A program made the translations under genes and the position numbers. Source: Hirsutella rhossiliensis (taxonomy: Eukaryota; Ascomycota; Sordariomycetes; Hypocreales; Ophiocordycipitaceae). From it: 64,000 nucleotides of DNA. Shown piece by piece: positions 11,120 to 23,650 of the stretch. The notes below the pieces were generated by a model that was not told where the DNA came from, ran no database searches, and saw nothing but the letters and a program-made list of their open reading frames with translations. Positions within the stretch are counted from its first letter, which is position 1; every line of letters begins with the position of its first letter. The stretch is taken from assembly GCF_020360975.1 (NCBI RefSeq), contig NW_025408672.1, forward strand, positions 1,736,001 to 1,800,000, given 5' to 3'.

Positions 11120-13240
11120 ATGACCGTCAAGACCATTGCTCGCCACGGGGACTGGCCGTCTCCCATTGGTGTGGACGACATTGCCTCCAAGACGCGCGCG
11201 TTGGCGGCCCCGCGCGTTACTGTAAGCCCTCGTGTCTTGCCCCCCTTTGCATCACATCGTATTCCTTTCGTCGCCTCGCCGCTTATCTTAGTCGTGGCGA
11301 CTGCCATCGCTAACTCCCTCCGTAAGCCTCATTCTGGCCGGGCCTTCTTCCGGGAAACGACCGAGGATGGGAGGAGCACCATCGTCGAAGTTACCGCCGA
11401 CGGCGGCATCGTAGAAGTCCTGCCAGCCCCTTACAGCGTCTCTAACCGGGTATACGAGTACGGTGCATCGCTCTACAACGTCCTGCCCGACGATGCCATC
11501 GTCTTCTCCCACCAAGACGACGCCGTCTACGTACTCGATCCGGACGCCCGCAGCGTCACCTTCCTCACCAAGGGTTTCGAGCAGCGGTATGCCAGCTTCA
11601 GCGCCAGCCCTGTTCCGTCCTCGTCCTGGGTGCTTGCCATCCAGGAAGACCATGCATACGGCGACACACCTGAGGAGGTGCGCAACAGCATTGTGGCCAT
11701 TAACACAGACACAGGCGAGGTCAAGACCGTTGTGTCCGGAGCCGACTTTTACTTTGTGCCGCGCTTCAGCCCCGACGGCGCCAGTCTCAGCTGGCTCGAG
11801 TGGAATCGCCCGGACATGATGTTTGACGCCGCCAAGCTGTACCGCGCCCACTGGGCTCTTTCTGATGATGGTTCTATCTGCAACGTGAGGTGCATTTCCG
11901 GCGCTGGTCGTGAGGGCGTGGCCGAGCCGCACTGGGGCCCTGACGGTTCCCTCTTCTTCGCCCGAGAGGACGGACCCTACCGTCAGCTTGTCAGGGTCGC
12001 TGCTGGGAGCGACACTCCGGTCCCCATCAAGCTATTGGGTCTGGAAAAAGCAGAGATTGGAGTGATTGGTCTGTCTGAGGGAAGGTAGACATCAAACACG
12101 CCCCCTTTACCTCCGTCGTACAGCTAATTTCGCTGTAGTCAGACCATTCTGCCCTTGTCTGAAGACTGGCTCGTGGTATCGGCAGTTCTAAACGGTATCA
12201 GCCGGCTCATTGCCGTGGACCTCGAAACCAATGAATGGCGCCAGCTAGCCGACGCCCAAGTCCTCAGTCATATTAGCGGCGATGCAATGGCCCGGCTCGA
12301 CAACTCGTCATTCCTTGTCATCGGCAGCGGGACGACGTCGCCCCATGCTGTCCATCGATTCCACCTCACCCGGCCCGAACGCAACCGGGTGATCCGCGAA
12401 GCCACAGACCTAAAACTGCCCAAGCCCCTCCTGTCAGAGCCCGAGCCGGTCCACATCCGGTCCAAGGAGTCGCCGACGCGTGACATCTTCGGCTTCCTGT
12501 GGATGCCACGGAATCCCGACTTTTCGGCTCCCCAGGGCGAGCTCCCACCGCTCATCGTCGTCGCTCACGGCGGACCAACCGGGCGCGCTGGCTCCGGCCT
12601 TAACCTACGGACTCAGTACTTTACCTCTCGCGGATACGCCGTGGTCGAGCTCAACTACTCAGGCTCAACGGGGTACGGCCGGGACTATAGAAACGCCCTC
12701 TTCGGGCGCTGGGGCATTCTCGACGCCGACGACGCCGCCGAGTGCGCCGCCCGCTTTGTCGCCGCGGGCCGCGTTCGGGCCGGCGCGGTAGGCATCACCG
12801 GCATCAGCGCCGGCGGATACAACACGCTGCAGGTTCTTGTCCGGCACTCGGACGAGTTCGCGGCGGGCTTTTGTGTCTCGGGCGTCGGCGACCTCGAGCG
12901 TTTTGACGCCACAACGCACAAGCTCGAGGCCGACTACACGCCGGCGCTGGTGCTGCCCCGGGGGGGCACCGACGACGAGGGCAGGGTGCGCATCTATCAC
13001 GAGCGCAGCGCCCTCCACCATGTCGATGATATCACGTCCCCGCTGGTCCTGCTGCACGGTCAAGCCGACACGGTGGTGCCGGTGGAGCAGGCCACGCTGG
13101 TGGGAGAGGCCCTCAAAGATCGGCGGGCTGATGTCAAGCTCATCGTCGTCGAGGGCGAGGGCCACATGATGGATAAGCCAGAGAGTACGAGGATCTGGCT
13201 CGAGGAGGAAGAGAAGTTATGGAGGAGGACGTTGCTGTGA
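11120..13240 (+). CDS. Prolyl-oligopeptidase family serine peptidase (S9)
   Basis: Predicted 653-residue peptidase of the S9 family (acylaminoacyl-peptidase / dipeptidyl-peptidase-like), which cleaves short peptides or acylated N-termini. The N-terminal half (about 60-400) is a beta-propeller-like region; the C-terminal alpha/beta-hydrolase carries the nucleophile Ser510 in GISAGGY, Asp597 in HGQADTVV and His629 in GEGHMM, plus the HGGP oxyanion segment. Three exons: introns 11,222-11,326 (phase 0, CTAAC branch) and 12,085-12,138 (phase 2, 54 nt). I chose the ATG at 11,120 because an upstream open frame has no coding character. No signal peptide is visible, so it is probably cytosolic. It is the first gene right of the RIP block and shows no RIP damage. 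Confidence 0.88.
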
Positions 13241-14676
13241 GAAGAGGTGTCGGGCCCTCGTAACAGTGAAGCATCACTGTTAGACGGGTAGACCACCCCC
13301 TCCGAACCCCTACCTGTATGATCGGTTCCGAGATCAATAATTCAATACATATTTCCTCCGCTCTCCACTCTCTGGTTCCTCGTACTTATACTCCTCACAA
13401 CTGTGGAGCCCGAGGCGCCCGAGACTCCGTGGCACCTTGGGACCGCGTTGAGACGGTAAGGGAGTAGCATCGGCGGAGGAGCCCGCTTTCGCCGGCCAGC
13501 TTGGTTATTCAGAACGGGCGTTACCAAAACAACCGGCCCAATCCCGACATCAAGATAGTCGAGCCAGGCTGTCAGTGCACCACCCGCGCCAAGAGGACGG
13601 ATCAACAATAGCCTGGAGTGGTCTTGATGCTACCGCAGGAGTTGATTTTGGAATCTTCCACTGCTGACGAAGGGCCTGAAGTCCAAGTAAACTATCATAA
13701 CCGATATCGGCCTGTTCAAGGAGTCAACCTGGTAGACTGGTAGCTGGTACCTGCCTTCGTTCTCCTAGGCAAGAAATGCAGCCAGCCTCGGCACGTCGGA
13801 GTGCAGCACTGCAGCTGTATATTCAGTCCGTGAAGCAGTCTCGCCGGCGAAAGAGCCACATTCCGCACCCAAGAGAACTTCCTCTTCGCGGTAGATGCTC
13901 GAGAATATATAGCGAGCAACAAGTAAGAGAGGAAGGAAGGTGGAATGATTCCAAATCATTTTACAGATAAATCCGGCCCAGTCTTGGCGTCTGGGGCAGT
14001 GGGGACCCCCCGGGTTGACCCATTTCTAAGGTTATAGCGTCTACAGATCAAGCTTAGTCCGGCCGTGGCAGAGGCAGATAAAGCCTATAAGAGCCATTTT
14101 GTATACTTTGTATAAGCGTTTATGGGCGGGCACGGGTAGCTACAATGGCTAGGGCAGGACTGAGCTAATCTATACGAAGGTTGATTCCATAAGTGTAGAC
14201 TGCGCCGCCTCCCCTTCCACCGTAAATGTCATGACTGAGGTCTATAAACCTCATTTCCCCGTATTATGCCATTTATCTGAGCCCACGAGAGATATCTATC
14301 CATATAAATACTGCCTCAATGTCCTACTAGATAGAATAGAACATACATCACTGATTTCACCCATGTGTGGCCCCCTTACCTCCCTTCCACTGCGTTCCCA
14401 AGGCCCTGCTTGAGACTTACTATTTCTCCCTCGCAAATCGAATCCTAGTAAGGTAGGGGCCGACACGAGTAACATATAAATCCATTGAGACAAGTCTGTG
14501 AAACAGACGAATGCGGAGGCCAACGACTATCTGCAATAGTTCGCGTCGCTGCAATCGCCGGGTGCTGCGCCCTACACCTGGTACGTAATATATAGTTGCC
14601 ACCGCCGATAGCACTGAGAACACCAAAAAAATCCTCTTCAGACATCGAGGAATTGGTATTCAATCTATCAGCCCTG
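13241..14676. other. Intergenic, no gene recognised
   Basis: Mixed-composition DNA with only short frames lacking coding character. The part from about 14,030 to 14,620 is richer in A/T and may be old repeat debris, but it lacks the CpA depletion of the left block. The last 100 bases are the probable leader of the next gene. Confidence 0.4.
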
Positions 14677-15864
14677 ATGCTGTCGTTTCTCCTCGTTTGG
14701 AGCGTATGCGCGGTCGTCTCCTGCGCGCATGGGACCGAAATAGAGACGCGGTCACTGGAAGAGATATACCGATTTGCGCGAGAAGAGACAGGCACTTTGA
14801 ATGTGTATTTTGGAGGAAGCTGTATGATCAACCCGTCTCACTGCTCTTATTATACGCTGACACCCAAAAAGCCCAGGCAGCTGCAAATCCCTTGATTCAT
14901 GCGTTTCGCCAAAGGTTTCCTGATGTTGCAATAAACATTACTGCTGAGCTGTCCAAGTATGCCGACTCTCGCATTGATAGAAGCTATATTGATGGAAAAC
15001 CTTTCATTGATGTCGCGCTGCTACAAACGGTCCACGACTTTCCTAGATGGAACAACCAAGGCCGCCTGTTGCATTATAAGCCGTTGGACTTTGATGATAT
15101 AAACCTGGCAATCAAGGACATTGATGGAGCATTCTTTCCTGTTGGCTACAGTGAGCTCGACTCTGTTCCCGACTTGTCGGTAGAAGGCACCCTAACTTTT
15201 TAAACTACCAGATCAGTTCGGCCCTTTCTACTATGATGAGGACAGGCTACAGAATAATCCAGTACCAACATCTTATGCCGACGTACTCAAGCCTTGTTGG
15301 AAAGGCAAAATGGTTCTTACATACCCCAACGACGATGACGGTGTGCTATATCTCTTTAAATTGATTATCCAGAGATATGGGCTTGAGTGGCTGGATGCGC
15401 TGCTAATGCAGGACATCAAATGGGTGAGAGGGGCCACCGAAGCAACAGCCACCATCATCAGGGACCATAATTCTACAACCGGAACGAGAATTCTCACATT
15501 TTCTGGGCTGGGGGGCTTTACACCATCTACCTCTTTCCTCAAAGTCCAACAGCCTCGAGCACCGGACCAGTTTATGACGTGGGCTCAACAGGCCGCTATA
15601 TTCAAGTCAACGACTCGGCCGGAGAGCGCAAAACTATTTGCCTCGTTTCTATTGAGCGATGAGTGGCAGGGATCTATTGCAGAGCGTGGAGCACCGACCG
15701 TGCGAACGAGTCTGACATCCGAAAATAACGTTTTCGCCGCTAACAATACTTCCCCAAATGGATACATTACTTTCATGGGCAACCGAGAAGACGTTGAATG
15801 GTGGAGGATGCAAATGGAGACGGCTATTGGTCTCGCGGTAGGACCCAACCCAGTCCACGGATGA
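14677..15864 (+). CDS. Secreted periplasmic-binding-protein-like protein (PBP type 2 fold)
   Basis: Predicted 355-residue protein with an N-terminal signal peptide (about 1-18, hydrophobic LSFLLVWSVCAVVS). The body resembles extracellular solute-binding proteins of bacterial ABC importers (often labelled ABC-type Fe3+ binding in fungal genomes): an early segment with FRQRFPDV, a central GPFYYDED and a C-terminal WWRMQMETAIGLA. Fungi lack the matching importer, so a scavenging, sensing or enzyme-like role outside the cell is inferred. Three exons: introns 14,822-14,880 (GTATGA donor, phase 1) and 15,151-15,211 (GTGAGC donor, CTAAC branch, phase 1). An alternative 37-nt second intron at 15,180-15,216 also keeps frame but is unusually short. 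The exact ligand is unknown. Confidence 0.72.
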
Positions 15865-15969
15865 AGAGCGACGGGCATTGAAGTAGATATAATGTGGCCT
15901 TGCAGGAAAAGCAATGCCGATTTTGAAGAATCCTGACCCTCTCGGTGATAAGTAAGTAATACTTGTACT

Positions 15970-18261
15970 ACGAGCGCGAGCAGGGCGTTGGGCACAAGTA
16001 AGCAGTCATACCATTGATGTATCCACGCCTTGTGGCTGGTAGAGCGGTAGACCCTTCATGGGTGTAATTATAAGCCGCCTGAGATGGAACAGAAATCGCC
16101 GAATTTGCTCTTGAAGCTGAAGTCCGCAACGCCCGTTGGCAGTTGAGGCGTCCCGCTCCTATGGGCATGGATGATGATAATGAGCACATTTCCGTCAAAT
16201 TGCACATGCACCTGATAACCGGGAAAGAAATGGGGTGTGTTTGAACATAAACGCTGTTGCGAGAAGAGGGCAAACTACAACTGACAAGAGCTCAAACCGT
16301 AAAGCCATGGAAGTCGGCTCTGCATTCCATGTTTTCGAGGTAAGACAACGCATTTGACCACAAGTACTGGCAGCCAAGGATTGGACACCGGGTATGTAGG
16401 CGGCGATGAAAACAGCCACGATCAGCGGACTGATTGTCTGATTAGTTGGACCTTGGTATCCCTAACTCGGCGGTATGGAGGCTTCGATGTGTACAGGACT
16501 AATTGGCAAAGAGTCAAAGAAGGTGCCTCGCCATCAATCTTTGCCCCAAGTCCGGCCAACTGTACATGGCCGCTGATATGAGGCCAAAACGAAGCCGATT
16601 TGGTCAGTGGAAGCGTATGTTGTCAAATACAAACTCGACTTATCCACACGTAGCAGAGGACTTTTGATAATATCAATAACAATGCAGGCTGGGAGAATTC
16701 CTGCCATTGGCATCCAAGCCGTTACGCGTTGAATAGTCAACGACTCATAGCACCAATGAATCCGTCTCAAGACTTGCTTAAACTCCCTGTCATGCCTACT
16801 CTGAAGCGGACTCCTGGGTTGGGGCATGCATGATGCCCATTAGTCCATCGCACACATGCTCTTTTTGACTTCTCTATACGAACAACTGTTCTGCAGCCAG
16901 ACCTTGACCCCGAAATGATGAGCTACAGGTTAGGTGGGTATGACTACGTATAGAATCACAACATACGCTATCATGTACGGGTGCCATGTGAAGAACTATC
17001 AGATAGGACAGACAAGAAAATCAGCTATTATAATCCGCACCAATGGAGGCATCTGTTTGAGCGTTCCACTTTTGCCTCATCAAGCGGTTTTTCTAGTTTG
17101 AGAAGACCACTCGGGTTCGGCTTTTTCCTCAGAGAAACTAGGACTGCCCTCCAGCGCTCTGTGTTTCTCTTTAGCATCGTCCTCGGAAGAGTGGTCTATT
17201 CCGAACTAGCCTGCCGTCCCTGTGCGACATTAACGAGACTCAGACAGGTCAATGATGGTCCATGGGGCTTATTGACCACACTGATGGAGTATAACGCCGC
17301 TCCGTATTGAGAAGCTCTTAACCCTGTTTGAAACGCCAATCTATCTTGGCAGGTTCCAGGATATTTCATCGAAGCTGGCTAAAGACCTCCAGTGGTCGAG
17401 GCAAATTTTCCATCGGCCGACTGCTCCACTTACATACACGCGGCCCTACCGTTTCAAACATCCCGCGGCAGCGCATAGCAATGTATTTTATCTCATCTGT
17501 TTGGGAAGATTTTCAAGGCAAGTCGGCTACTACCGAAGTGGCTGAGACACATCCATCTTGTGGAATTTGATAAGGCGTAAAGCGCATGCAGATCTTGGAC
17601 TGATGACGCTGCCGTCCGGAATTAGACAAGGAGTTGGTCTGAAATAGCTTGCCAGGGCTCTGAGACGCAGTAACGCGAACATCGAGCACGGAATTGTAGA
17701 CCAAGATAGGTCCAAATCGATCTGTATTCTAGTCTCCTGCGTAGTGGGAGGTGATCAGCTTGCGTCGAAGCGTGGGCTTAATTATACTGGACTCGACTGG
17801 ACTGGGCTTTGAGGACGGACTTGGTTCTATCCAAACTGGTGCACAACCCGAGGCAAGTACCACTAGAGCCGAATCAAACTCAGCGGCAAAGGTTTCATTG
17901 AATGGTTTGACAACGAAGTTGCCAGGGGATATTCTGGTGTGGAAGTCGGTTATTTCCATTCCCAAGGCCAGGGAAACGGGTCTTCTTATGGAGGCGTCAT
18001 GTCACCCTTTTAATTAAACGCAGCCGCTATGCCGTTGAGTCGTGAATGGCATTTATACAAGGATGTCTGGCCAGCAGCATCTTGGATCTCACTTCGCCCT
18101 TGTTTACAAACCTGCTCAGGGACGCAGAGTGGACTGTTCCAAGTTTGCTGAGATATCATCTCAAAAGACCCCACGCCATCGGCTGCACATGCTCTCGATA
18201 TAGCGTTGATTCCCTCGGTCGCAGAGACCCTCGCCGAGTCATGCGCGTCGTCTGAACTCAA
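15970..18261 (-). pseudogene. Possible decayed gene or genes, unidentified
   Basis: On the minus strand several stretches in different frames read like protein, separated by stops and frame changes: an 83-codon frame (18,010-18,261), 78 codons (17,729-17,965), 63 codons (17,513-17,704), 97 codons (16,534-16,827) and a hydrophobic, membrane-like piece (16,195-16,419). Some could be exons joined by introns, but stops inside the pieces and missing splice signals favour decay. No domain was recognised. CpA is not depleted here, so the decay does not look like RIP. It could instead be a poorly conserved gene with many introns. Confidence 0.3.
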
Positions 18262-19593
18262 TTGCTAAGTTTATGATATATTGGATATAATGATTAATGA
18301 CTTGACTCTCGTGTCAAAGGATTTTCGCCGAGTACTTGTCGACGCTGCTTTTGTATTTACTGCGCCTTCCGGAGACTCCATTACTTTGAGCTCACGATTC
18401 CTCAAGCCGGGCTGAGCCCATCTCTCGCTATCCTTACGCCAGTCATGGCAGTGCTCTGGACAACCTCCCTGACAAGCAGGGTCTCTGCTTCATCTGCAAG
18501 GGGGTGCGGGCATCGTCCACTCGCGTGCGCTGGCCTGCGTGGTGGCTCCGAGGGCCAGGCTGCTCGCAATGACCTCTCACACATGTATTACTCTTCCGTT
18601 ATGGCTGTCATCTGCGTCTTGCTTGGAGTCCTTGGACCTTGTCTGCAGTTTGTTGATGGCGTGGTGCTTTCCGCTGGTTTTCTACGCCATTTTGCTTCTT
18701 GCTCAACTCGTTTGGTTTACGGGTTCTCTCCCTCTGTTCGCTTGCGGCCCCCTCTTGTCTCTCGAAACTAGGTCTCGATGCCAACATTTCCTTACACATA
18801 CTTCCAAGTATTCCCAACATTACTCTTTGTGGAGCATAGTCTTCTTGGCCTTTGTCCTGTCACCCTTCTCCTTTCTTCTTTTGCTCCCCCGCTCCCGTCA
18901 CTGATGGTTCCGAGAGAATACAGTAGATATTGAACGCGTCATCTACTGGCTTATAACTGCTGCGGTATGCGATTGCCGGCATCCTCTGACACGGTTCTTG
19001 ATTTGAAACGAGTTCCTGGCTCTTGATGTTCATTTCAATGTTGCCATAGCCATATATGCTAGGAGTTTGGAAACTTTGACACCGGCCGCCTGATGGCTCG
19101 AATACTGTCAAAATGTTACATCCCTCAATTGACTGTTCCCTGAAAAGCCTCGGCTGCTTACTCCCGTCTGCCACCGCCTCCACCTCCGTCAGATCGCCCG
19201 CCGGCCGAACGCCGAAGACTGCGGGGCCGGCGATGGACCCGGAAGCCCACCCTCTCGGCCGTCCTCATTCGCCCGTCTCACAAAGGCCCCCCCTAAAGCA
19301 GCGTATTGCCCAGATTTGGATATCTGCACTCCGCAAAAAGACCCCCTCTGAAACTGCTGTATCGATAAAAAAGGCCCTATAGTACCAGGGAGAGACCCCA
19401 AGCTGCTCCATATGCAGTGTAATCATATTGGCCGAAGGCGCGACGGTCCCACTGGGCCATCCTGTCGCGAGGCAAATTTTGAACTTCAGTTTGTCTCGAC
19501 CATTCTGCTCAACTGGCCATGCTTATCAGCAGCTTCTCATCGTCCTCATTGCGCGCATTTACTTGTGTCTGAGCAGAGAAACGGATACAAGCC
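18262..19593. other. Intergenic, weak open frames only
   Basis: Two overlapping + frames (18,445-18,771 and 18,539-18,904) encode hydrophobic residues without a recognisable family, and a further 89-codon frame lies at 19,113-19,382. None has convincing codon use or splice context. The 3' part is the probable promoter of the amine oxidase gene. Confidence 0.35.
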
Positions 19594-21097
19594 ATGGCCG
19601 CCGTGCAAGTCATGGCTCCCGCCCTCCCGTCCCGGCAGAGGCGATCAGCCGCGGTCATCGTCGTCGGCGCCGGCCTGAGCGGCTTGCAGGCGGCGCACCA
19701 TATCCAGAGCTCTGGTTCTTCGTGTCTGCTTCTCGAAGCCACGGATTGCGTGGGCGGCCGCTTTGCTCAAGGACCCGGTCGCCATGGCTTCGATGGAGCG
19801 AGGCATGTGCGGATGGCGGAGCTGGCGCGCCGGCTCGGCCTCGGGGTTGAGTCGCCACAGGCCCGGCAGGGCGAGGAGGATACGGCCCAGGGCCTCGGCG
19901 CGTGCGGAGCAGACGGCATCCCCGAGGTAAGTTTCACATGTTGTGGCTCTCTTCTCCTGACCCGTTCCCATCATCGGCAGCTCGCATCGTCGACGGACAA
20001 GATAACATGTGCTGACGAAATCTCAGGGGTTCACCGCCGACGACCGCCGAGCCCTTATCCGAGTCCGAACCAACGTCGAGGCGCTCTGCCAGCGCGTCGA
20101 CGTGAACCGGCCGGCGGAGCTGATGCCCAACTACGGCACCATGACGGTGCGCGAGCTGGTCGCGTCCCAGGGCGGCACGGCGGCGGTGCAACATCTCGCC
20201 AACTCGTGGACGCTCACTCTCTTCGGCCTTGGCTGCCACCGCGTCAGCGCACTCTACTTCCTCGTCCACTGCAAGTGCGGTGGCGGCCTGCTCCAGACTC
20301 TGTCCGACCTCGCCGGCGGCAGCCAGAACCTGCGCGTGTCAGGAGGCGTTTCCAGGCTGTGCGAGGAGCTCGTCGCTCGTTTGCAGCCGGGGTCCGTCCT
20401 TCTGTCCCAACACGTCGACAGAATTGATCAGACGCCCGGCAACAGATGCGTGCTCACCACGCGCTCCGGCGAGGTATTCCAATGCGCCAAGGTCATCCTC
20501 GCCGGAGCAGCCTCGCAATGCCGAACCATCGACTTTGCCCCCGACCTGGGCGCGGACAAGCAATGGCTCCGGGACCCTGCGCACGCCGGCTTCTCCCGCA
20601 GCATGATCCTCCTCTTCGACCAGCCCTGGTGGCGCGAGCGTGGGTTCTCTGGCCGCGCGCAAGCTCTGGACGGCCCCATGTGCATGGTCCTCGACAGCTC
20701 ATCCGACGACGCCGATACGCTCTCCGCCCTGACGTGTCTCGTGGCCGGTGAGTCCGGACAAGAGCTGTGGCTCAAGCCGGAAGACGACAGGAGGCAAGAC
20801 GTGCTTCGCAACCTCGAAGCCATTTTTGGCGAAAAAGTTCCCTTCCCCGCCGGAGTCATGGAACTGGGTCCGGAGACGGACACATTGGCCTGCCTGGCTG
20901 TGCCTGCGGCTCACCTGCGCGATTTGGAGCGGGACCACTGGCGGCCAGAGGGAAGCATCTTCTTCGCAGGCTCCGCTGCTAGCTTTGTGTCGAGGGGACA
21001 TCCGGAAGGGGCTCTGGCTGCGGGCAGCAGGGCGTCCGAGGAGGTTGTGTGCGCATTGCAGCCGACACTGGGCGCGGGCCCAGTTCCGAGGCTATGA
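19594..21097 (+). CDS. Flavin-containing amine oxidase family protein
   Basis: Predicted 467-residue FAD-dependent oxidoreductase of the monoamine-oxidase type, which oxidises an amine to an imine or aldehyde with release of hydrogen peroxide. The N-terminus carries the dinucleotide-binding GAGLSG (25-30), the ribose-binding Glu48 and a GGR motif (54-56). The C-terminus has the FAD-contact segment FAGSAAS...[13 protein letters not shown]. One intron, 19,927-20,026 (GTAAGT, CTGAC, phase 0). The region just after GGR is shorter than usual for the family, so the substrate cannot be guessed. No peroxisomal SKL-type tail and no signal peptide. It converges on the oxalate decarboxylase gene with about 200 bp between stops. 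Confidence 0.85.
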
Positions 21098-21297
21098 GGA
21101 CAGTGGCGGATGCTGGGACTCGGGGGTTTGTACGGATACGAGCCAAGGCGCGAAGTCGAGGCCGAGCAAGCATGGCCAACATCAAGACTCGCATCGCACC
21201 ATTTGATTTCGTGTTAGAATTCAAGCCGTATGCCGCAGTGCTACATGCTACGTACAAGAGATGGATGACAAGCTCGTCCGCCTTCCCCCGAATCTCA

Positions 21298-22877
21298 TCA
21301 GGGCCGCTTGATCTCGTCCTTCTCGGCGTCCTTGATCTTATCCAGAAACTGACGGCCAGCGTCTTCGTCGCCAGCAAACAAATGGTCCACGACCAGCCTC
21401 TGCGGCGTCTCGCCCATCCACTGAAACAGGGAAAAGTCGCGGAAGCGGTCCGCGCGAAAGATCTCGAGCATCTCAAGGGGCTCATCGCCAATGTTCTCGA
21501 CAAAGTGGCCCATGTTCTTGGGCACGATGCCGACGTCGCCGGGCATGTAGTCAAAGGTCCGGGCGTTGCCCTCGGCGGCGAAGACGGTGATGCGGGCCCG
21601 GCCGCGGATGAAAAAGGACCACTCGTCGGCGTTGGGGTGCCAGTGCATCTCGCGCAGGGCGCCCGGCTCGATGATGGCGTGGGCGGCCGCCACCGTCTTG
21701 GAGATGGGGAAGTTTGTCGTGTCGGCGATGCGCACCTGGCCGCCGCTCGCGTGCTTGGGCTCCTGGTCGAGCATGCGGTGCGTGAACTGGTACTCCGACT
21801 TTTTGACGTGCTTGCCCCGAGGCCGCTCCTCCTCGATGGAGCCGGGGCGGGAGCCCTGGAAGATGTACTTTTCGCCGGCGGGGAGATGCTTGAAGATGCT
21901 GGGAGGGAGGTGAAAGTTTTCGCCAATGACCGACTTGGGAGTATGGGCTGTAAGTCCAGGGTCAGCCAGCTCATTCCATCTCTCGTAGGTTTCAGACCAA
22001 GACGGCACTTCGTCTCCCGAATATCATGTGGAGGAGAATTATCCGTTCTCCCTCTCCAGCGTTCCAGACAACCTCGGATCATGGGCAAACGCAACAAGCT
22101 CGACTCACCCAGCCAGTCGGACAGGATAAAGGTCGACTCCTCGGAGAAGCGGCCGTCGTCAAAGATGAGGAGGAATTCGGTGCCGTTCTCGCCCAGCCCC
22201 TGCAGGGAGTGAGGGACGCCGCTTGGAAAGTACCACAGGTCGCCCTTTTTGAGGTCGTCGATGAAGCTGCCGCCGTCGTAATCGATGGCGGTAACGCGGA
22301 CCTCGCCGTCGAGGACGTAGGCCCACTCGGCCTCCTTGTGCCAGTGCAGCTCGCGGATGACGCCCGAGTCGAGGCGCATGTTGACGCCGGCCAGTTCGAC
22401 GCTGGTGGGGAGCTCGCGAACCGTCGTCTGCCGGGTCCAGCCGCCTTCCTGTAGGGGGCTGCATCAGTATGCGAGATTGAAGGGGCGCGAGACGATTTGT
22501 TTCGCAGCATCTTTCTTTCGGGATCAATGCCGTACCTCAATGCGGACGTGCGAGTCGGTAAAGCTCCAGCGCATGTTGGAAAGGGAGCCGTGGTCGGTGC
22601 TGGGCGGCCGCACCATGTCCGGGCTCTGGCGGGAGCGGTCGCGATTGTAGGGGCCCAGGACGGAGGCCCCCTTGCCGTTGCGCCAGGGCCGAGGATCGAG
22701 GTCCTCGCGGATGGGATCTATCTTGCCGTCGTAAGGGTCGCGATGGCCCGGCGTGTAGGGCGTGCCGCCGTCCTTGGGCTCGGGGCTGGTGAGCAGCTGT
22801 TGCGGGCGAGGCGGCCGGGCCGAGGACAGGCTGACTCCGGCGAGGAGCAGCAGCCATTGGGCGCCGATGGACTTCAT
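21298..22877 (-). CDS. Oxalate decarboxylase (bicupin, secreted)
   Basis: Predicted 443-residue bicupin that converts oxalate to formate and CO2 using Mn. A signal peptide is visible (about 1-20). Cupin 1 holds metal ligands His149, His151, Glu155 and His194; cupin 2 holds His329, His331, Glu336 and His375. The lid loop after cupin 1 reads SEEST (216-220), close to the bacterial SENST lid that marks decarboxylase rather than oxidase activity, with Glu217 at the catalytic position. Three exons on the minus strand: introns 22,449-22,535 (phase 0) and 21,948-22,108 (phase 1); splicing restores a WLAHTPKSV segment typical of the family linker. In fungi such enzymes limit acid and oxalate stress. 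It shares an upstream region with the divergent DUF1275 gene. Confidence 0.92.
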
Positions 22878-23650
22878 TGCCGAGAGAGATCAGTTCGCGC
22901 GGGTAAGCGTAGGAGGGGAGCTCGGCAGAGCTAGGCGGCGCGACGGCAGGCCGATTCCGTCCAAGCTCGGGGGGGCGAGGGGAGGTTTTATCGCGGAACC
23001 AGGAGAATCGGAGGTGATGGAGGAGGTGGAAGGAATGGGAGACGAGGACGAGAAAAGAGGTGGAGTGGAGGCGGATGAAGCGGCGGGCTTTTTGTTACGC
23101 GGACCGTCCCAGGATGGCTCGAGATGATGCCGTGTTACAAGCTATTTACAGTACGCGCAGCATGGGGTGATGCGAGTGCCTTGTCCTCGAGGTTTACTGT
23201 TCCCGCTCTTCAAGATCCATCTCATTTCCTGCACGCCTTATTTCACGAACTGGTCAATTAATTAATACTTTCGCGGCTCAATCTCTCGGCTGTCTTCAAC
23301 GCTCGCTCCGTTTTCGGCGGCACCTCGTCTGCAATAGGCAGGTACGGAGAATCCCGGCAGCCATCCCTGGCAAGTTGACATCCACTGCCCGGTCGCCCGG
23401 CCCAGTCTCGCGATTCTTTCCGTCCTGCAGGCAAAAAAAAAGAAAGAAAGCCTCGACAAAAATCACTCTCGACGCCGAATCGGCTGGTCCCTGCAGTCGC
23501 CTCTCCCGTGCACCCTCGGAGCCTGCCCGTGTACCTGGTCCGAGGCTCGGTCCATCCTCCCGGTGGCTGCAGGCAAACGGACAGCTTGTGTGCAAATGCC
23601 GCAATAGCCTCACCTCTGCATCTTCTGGCGCTCGGGAGACGCTTAACGCC
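22878..23650. promoter_or_regulatory. Bidirectional promoter region
   Basis: About 770 bp separate the divergent start codons of the oxalate decarboxylase and DUF1275 genes. Contains purine-rich stretches near 23,000-23,080 and an A-rich run near 23,430. The frame is open upstream of the DUF1275 start, so a longer N-terminus there is not excluded. No factor-binding site can be assigned. Confidence 0.45.

Noticed and set aside
15180..15216. Alternative 37-nt intron in the binding-protein gene
   Set aside because: In frame but shorter than usual; the 61-nt choice has a better donor and resembles the size of the first intron.
19428..20427. Long frames overlapping the amine oxidase in other phases
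   Set aside because: The amine oxidase frame carries the FAD motifs and a clean intron; the others are shadows.
23375..23650. Upstream extension of the DUF1275 reading frame
   Set aside because: No family similarity or hydrophobic segment; the ATG at 23,651 fits the family start.
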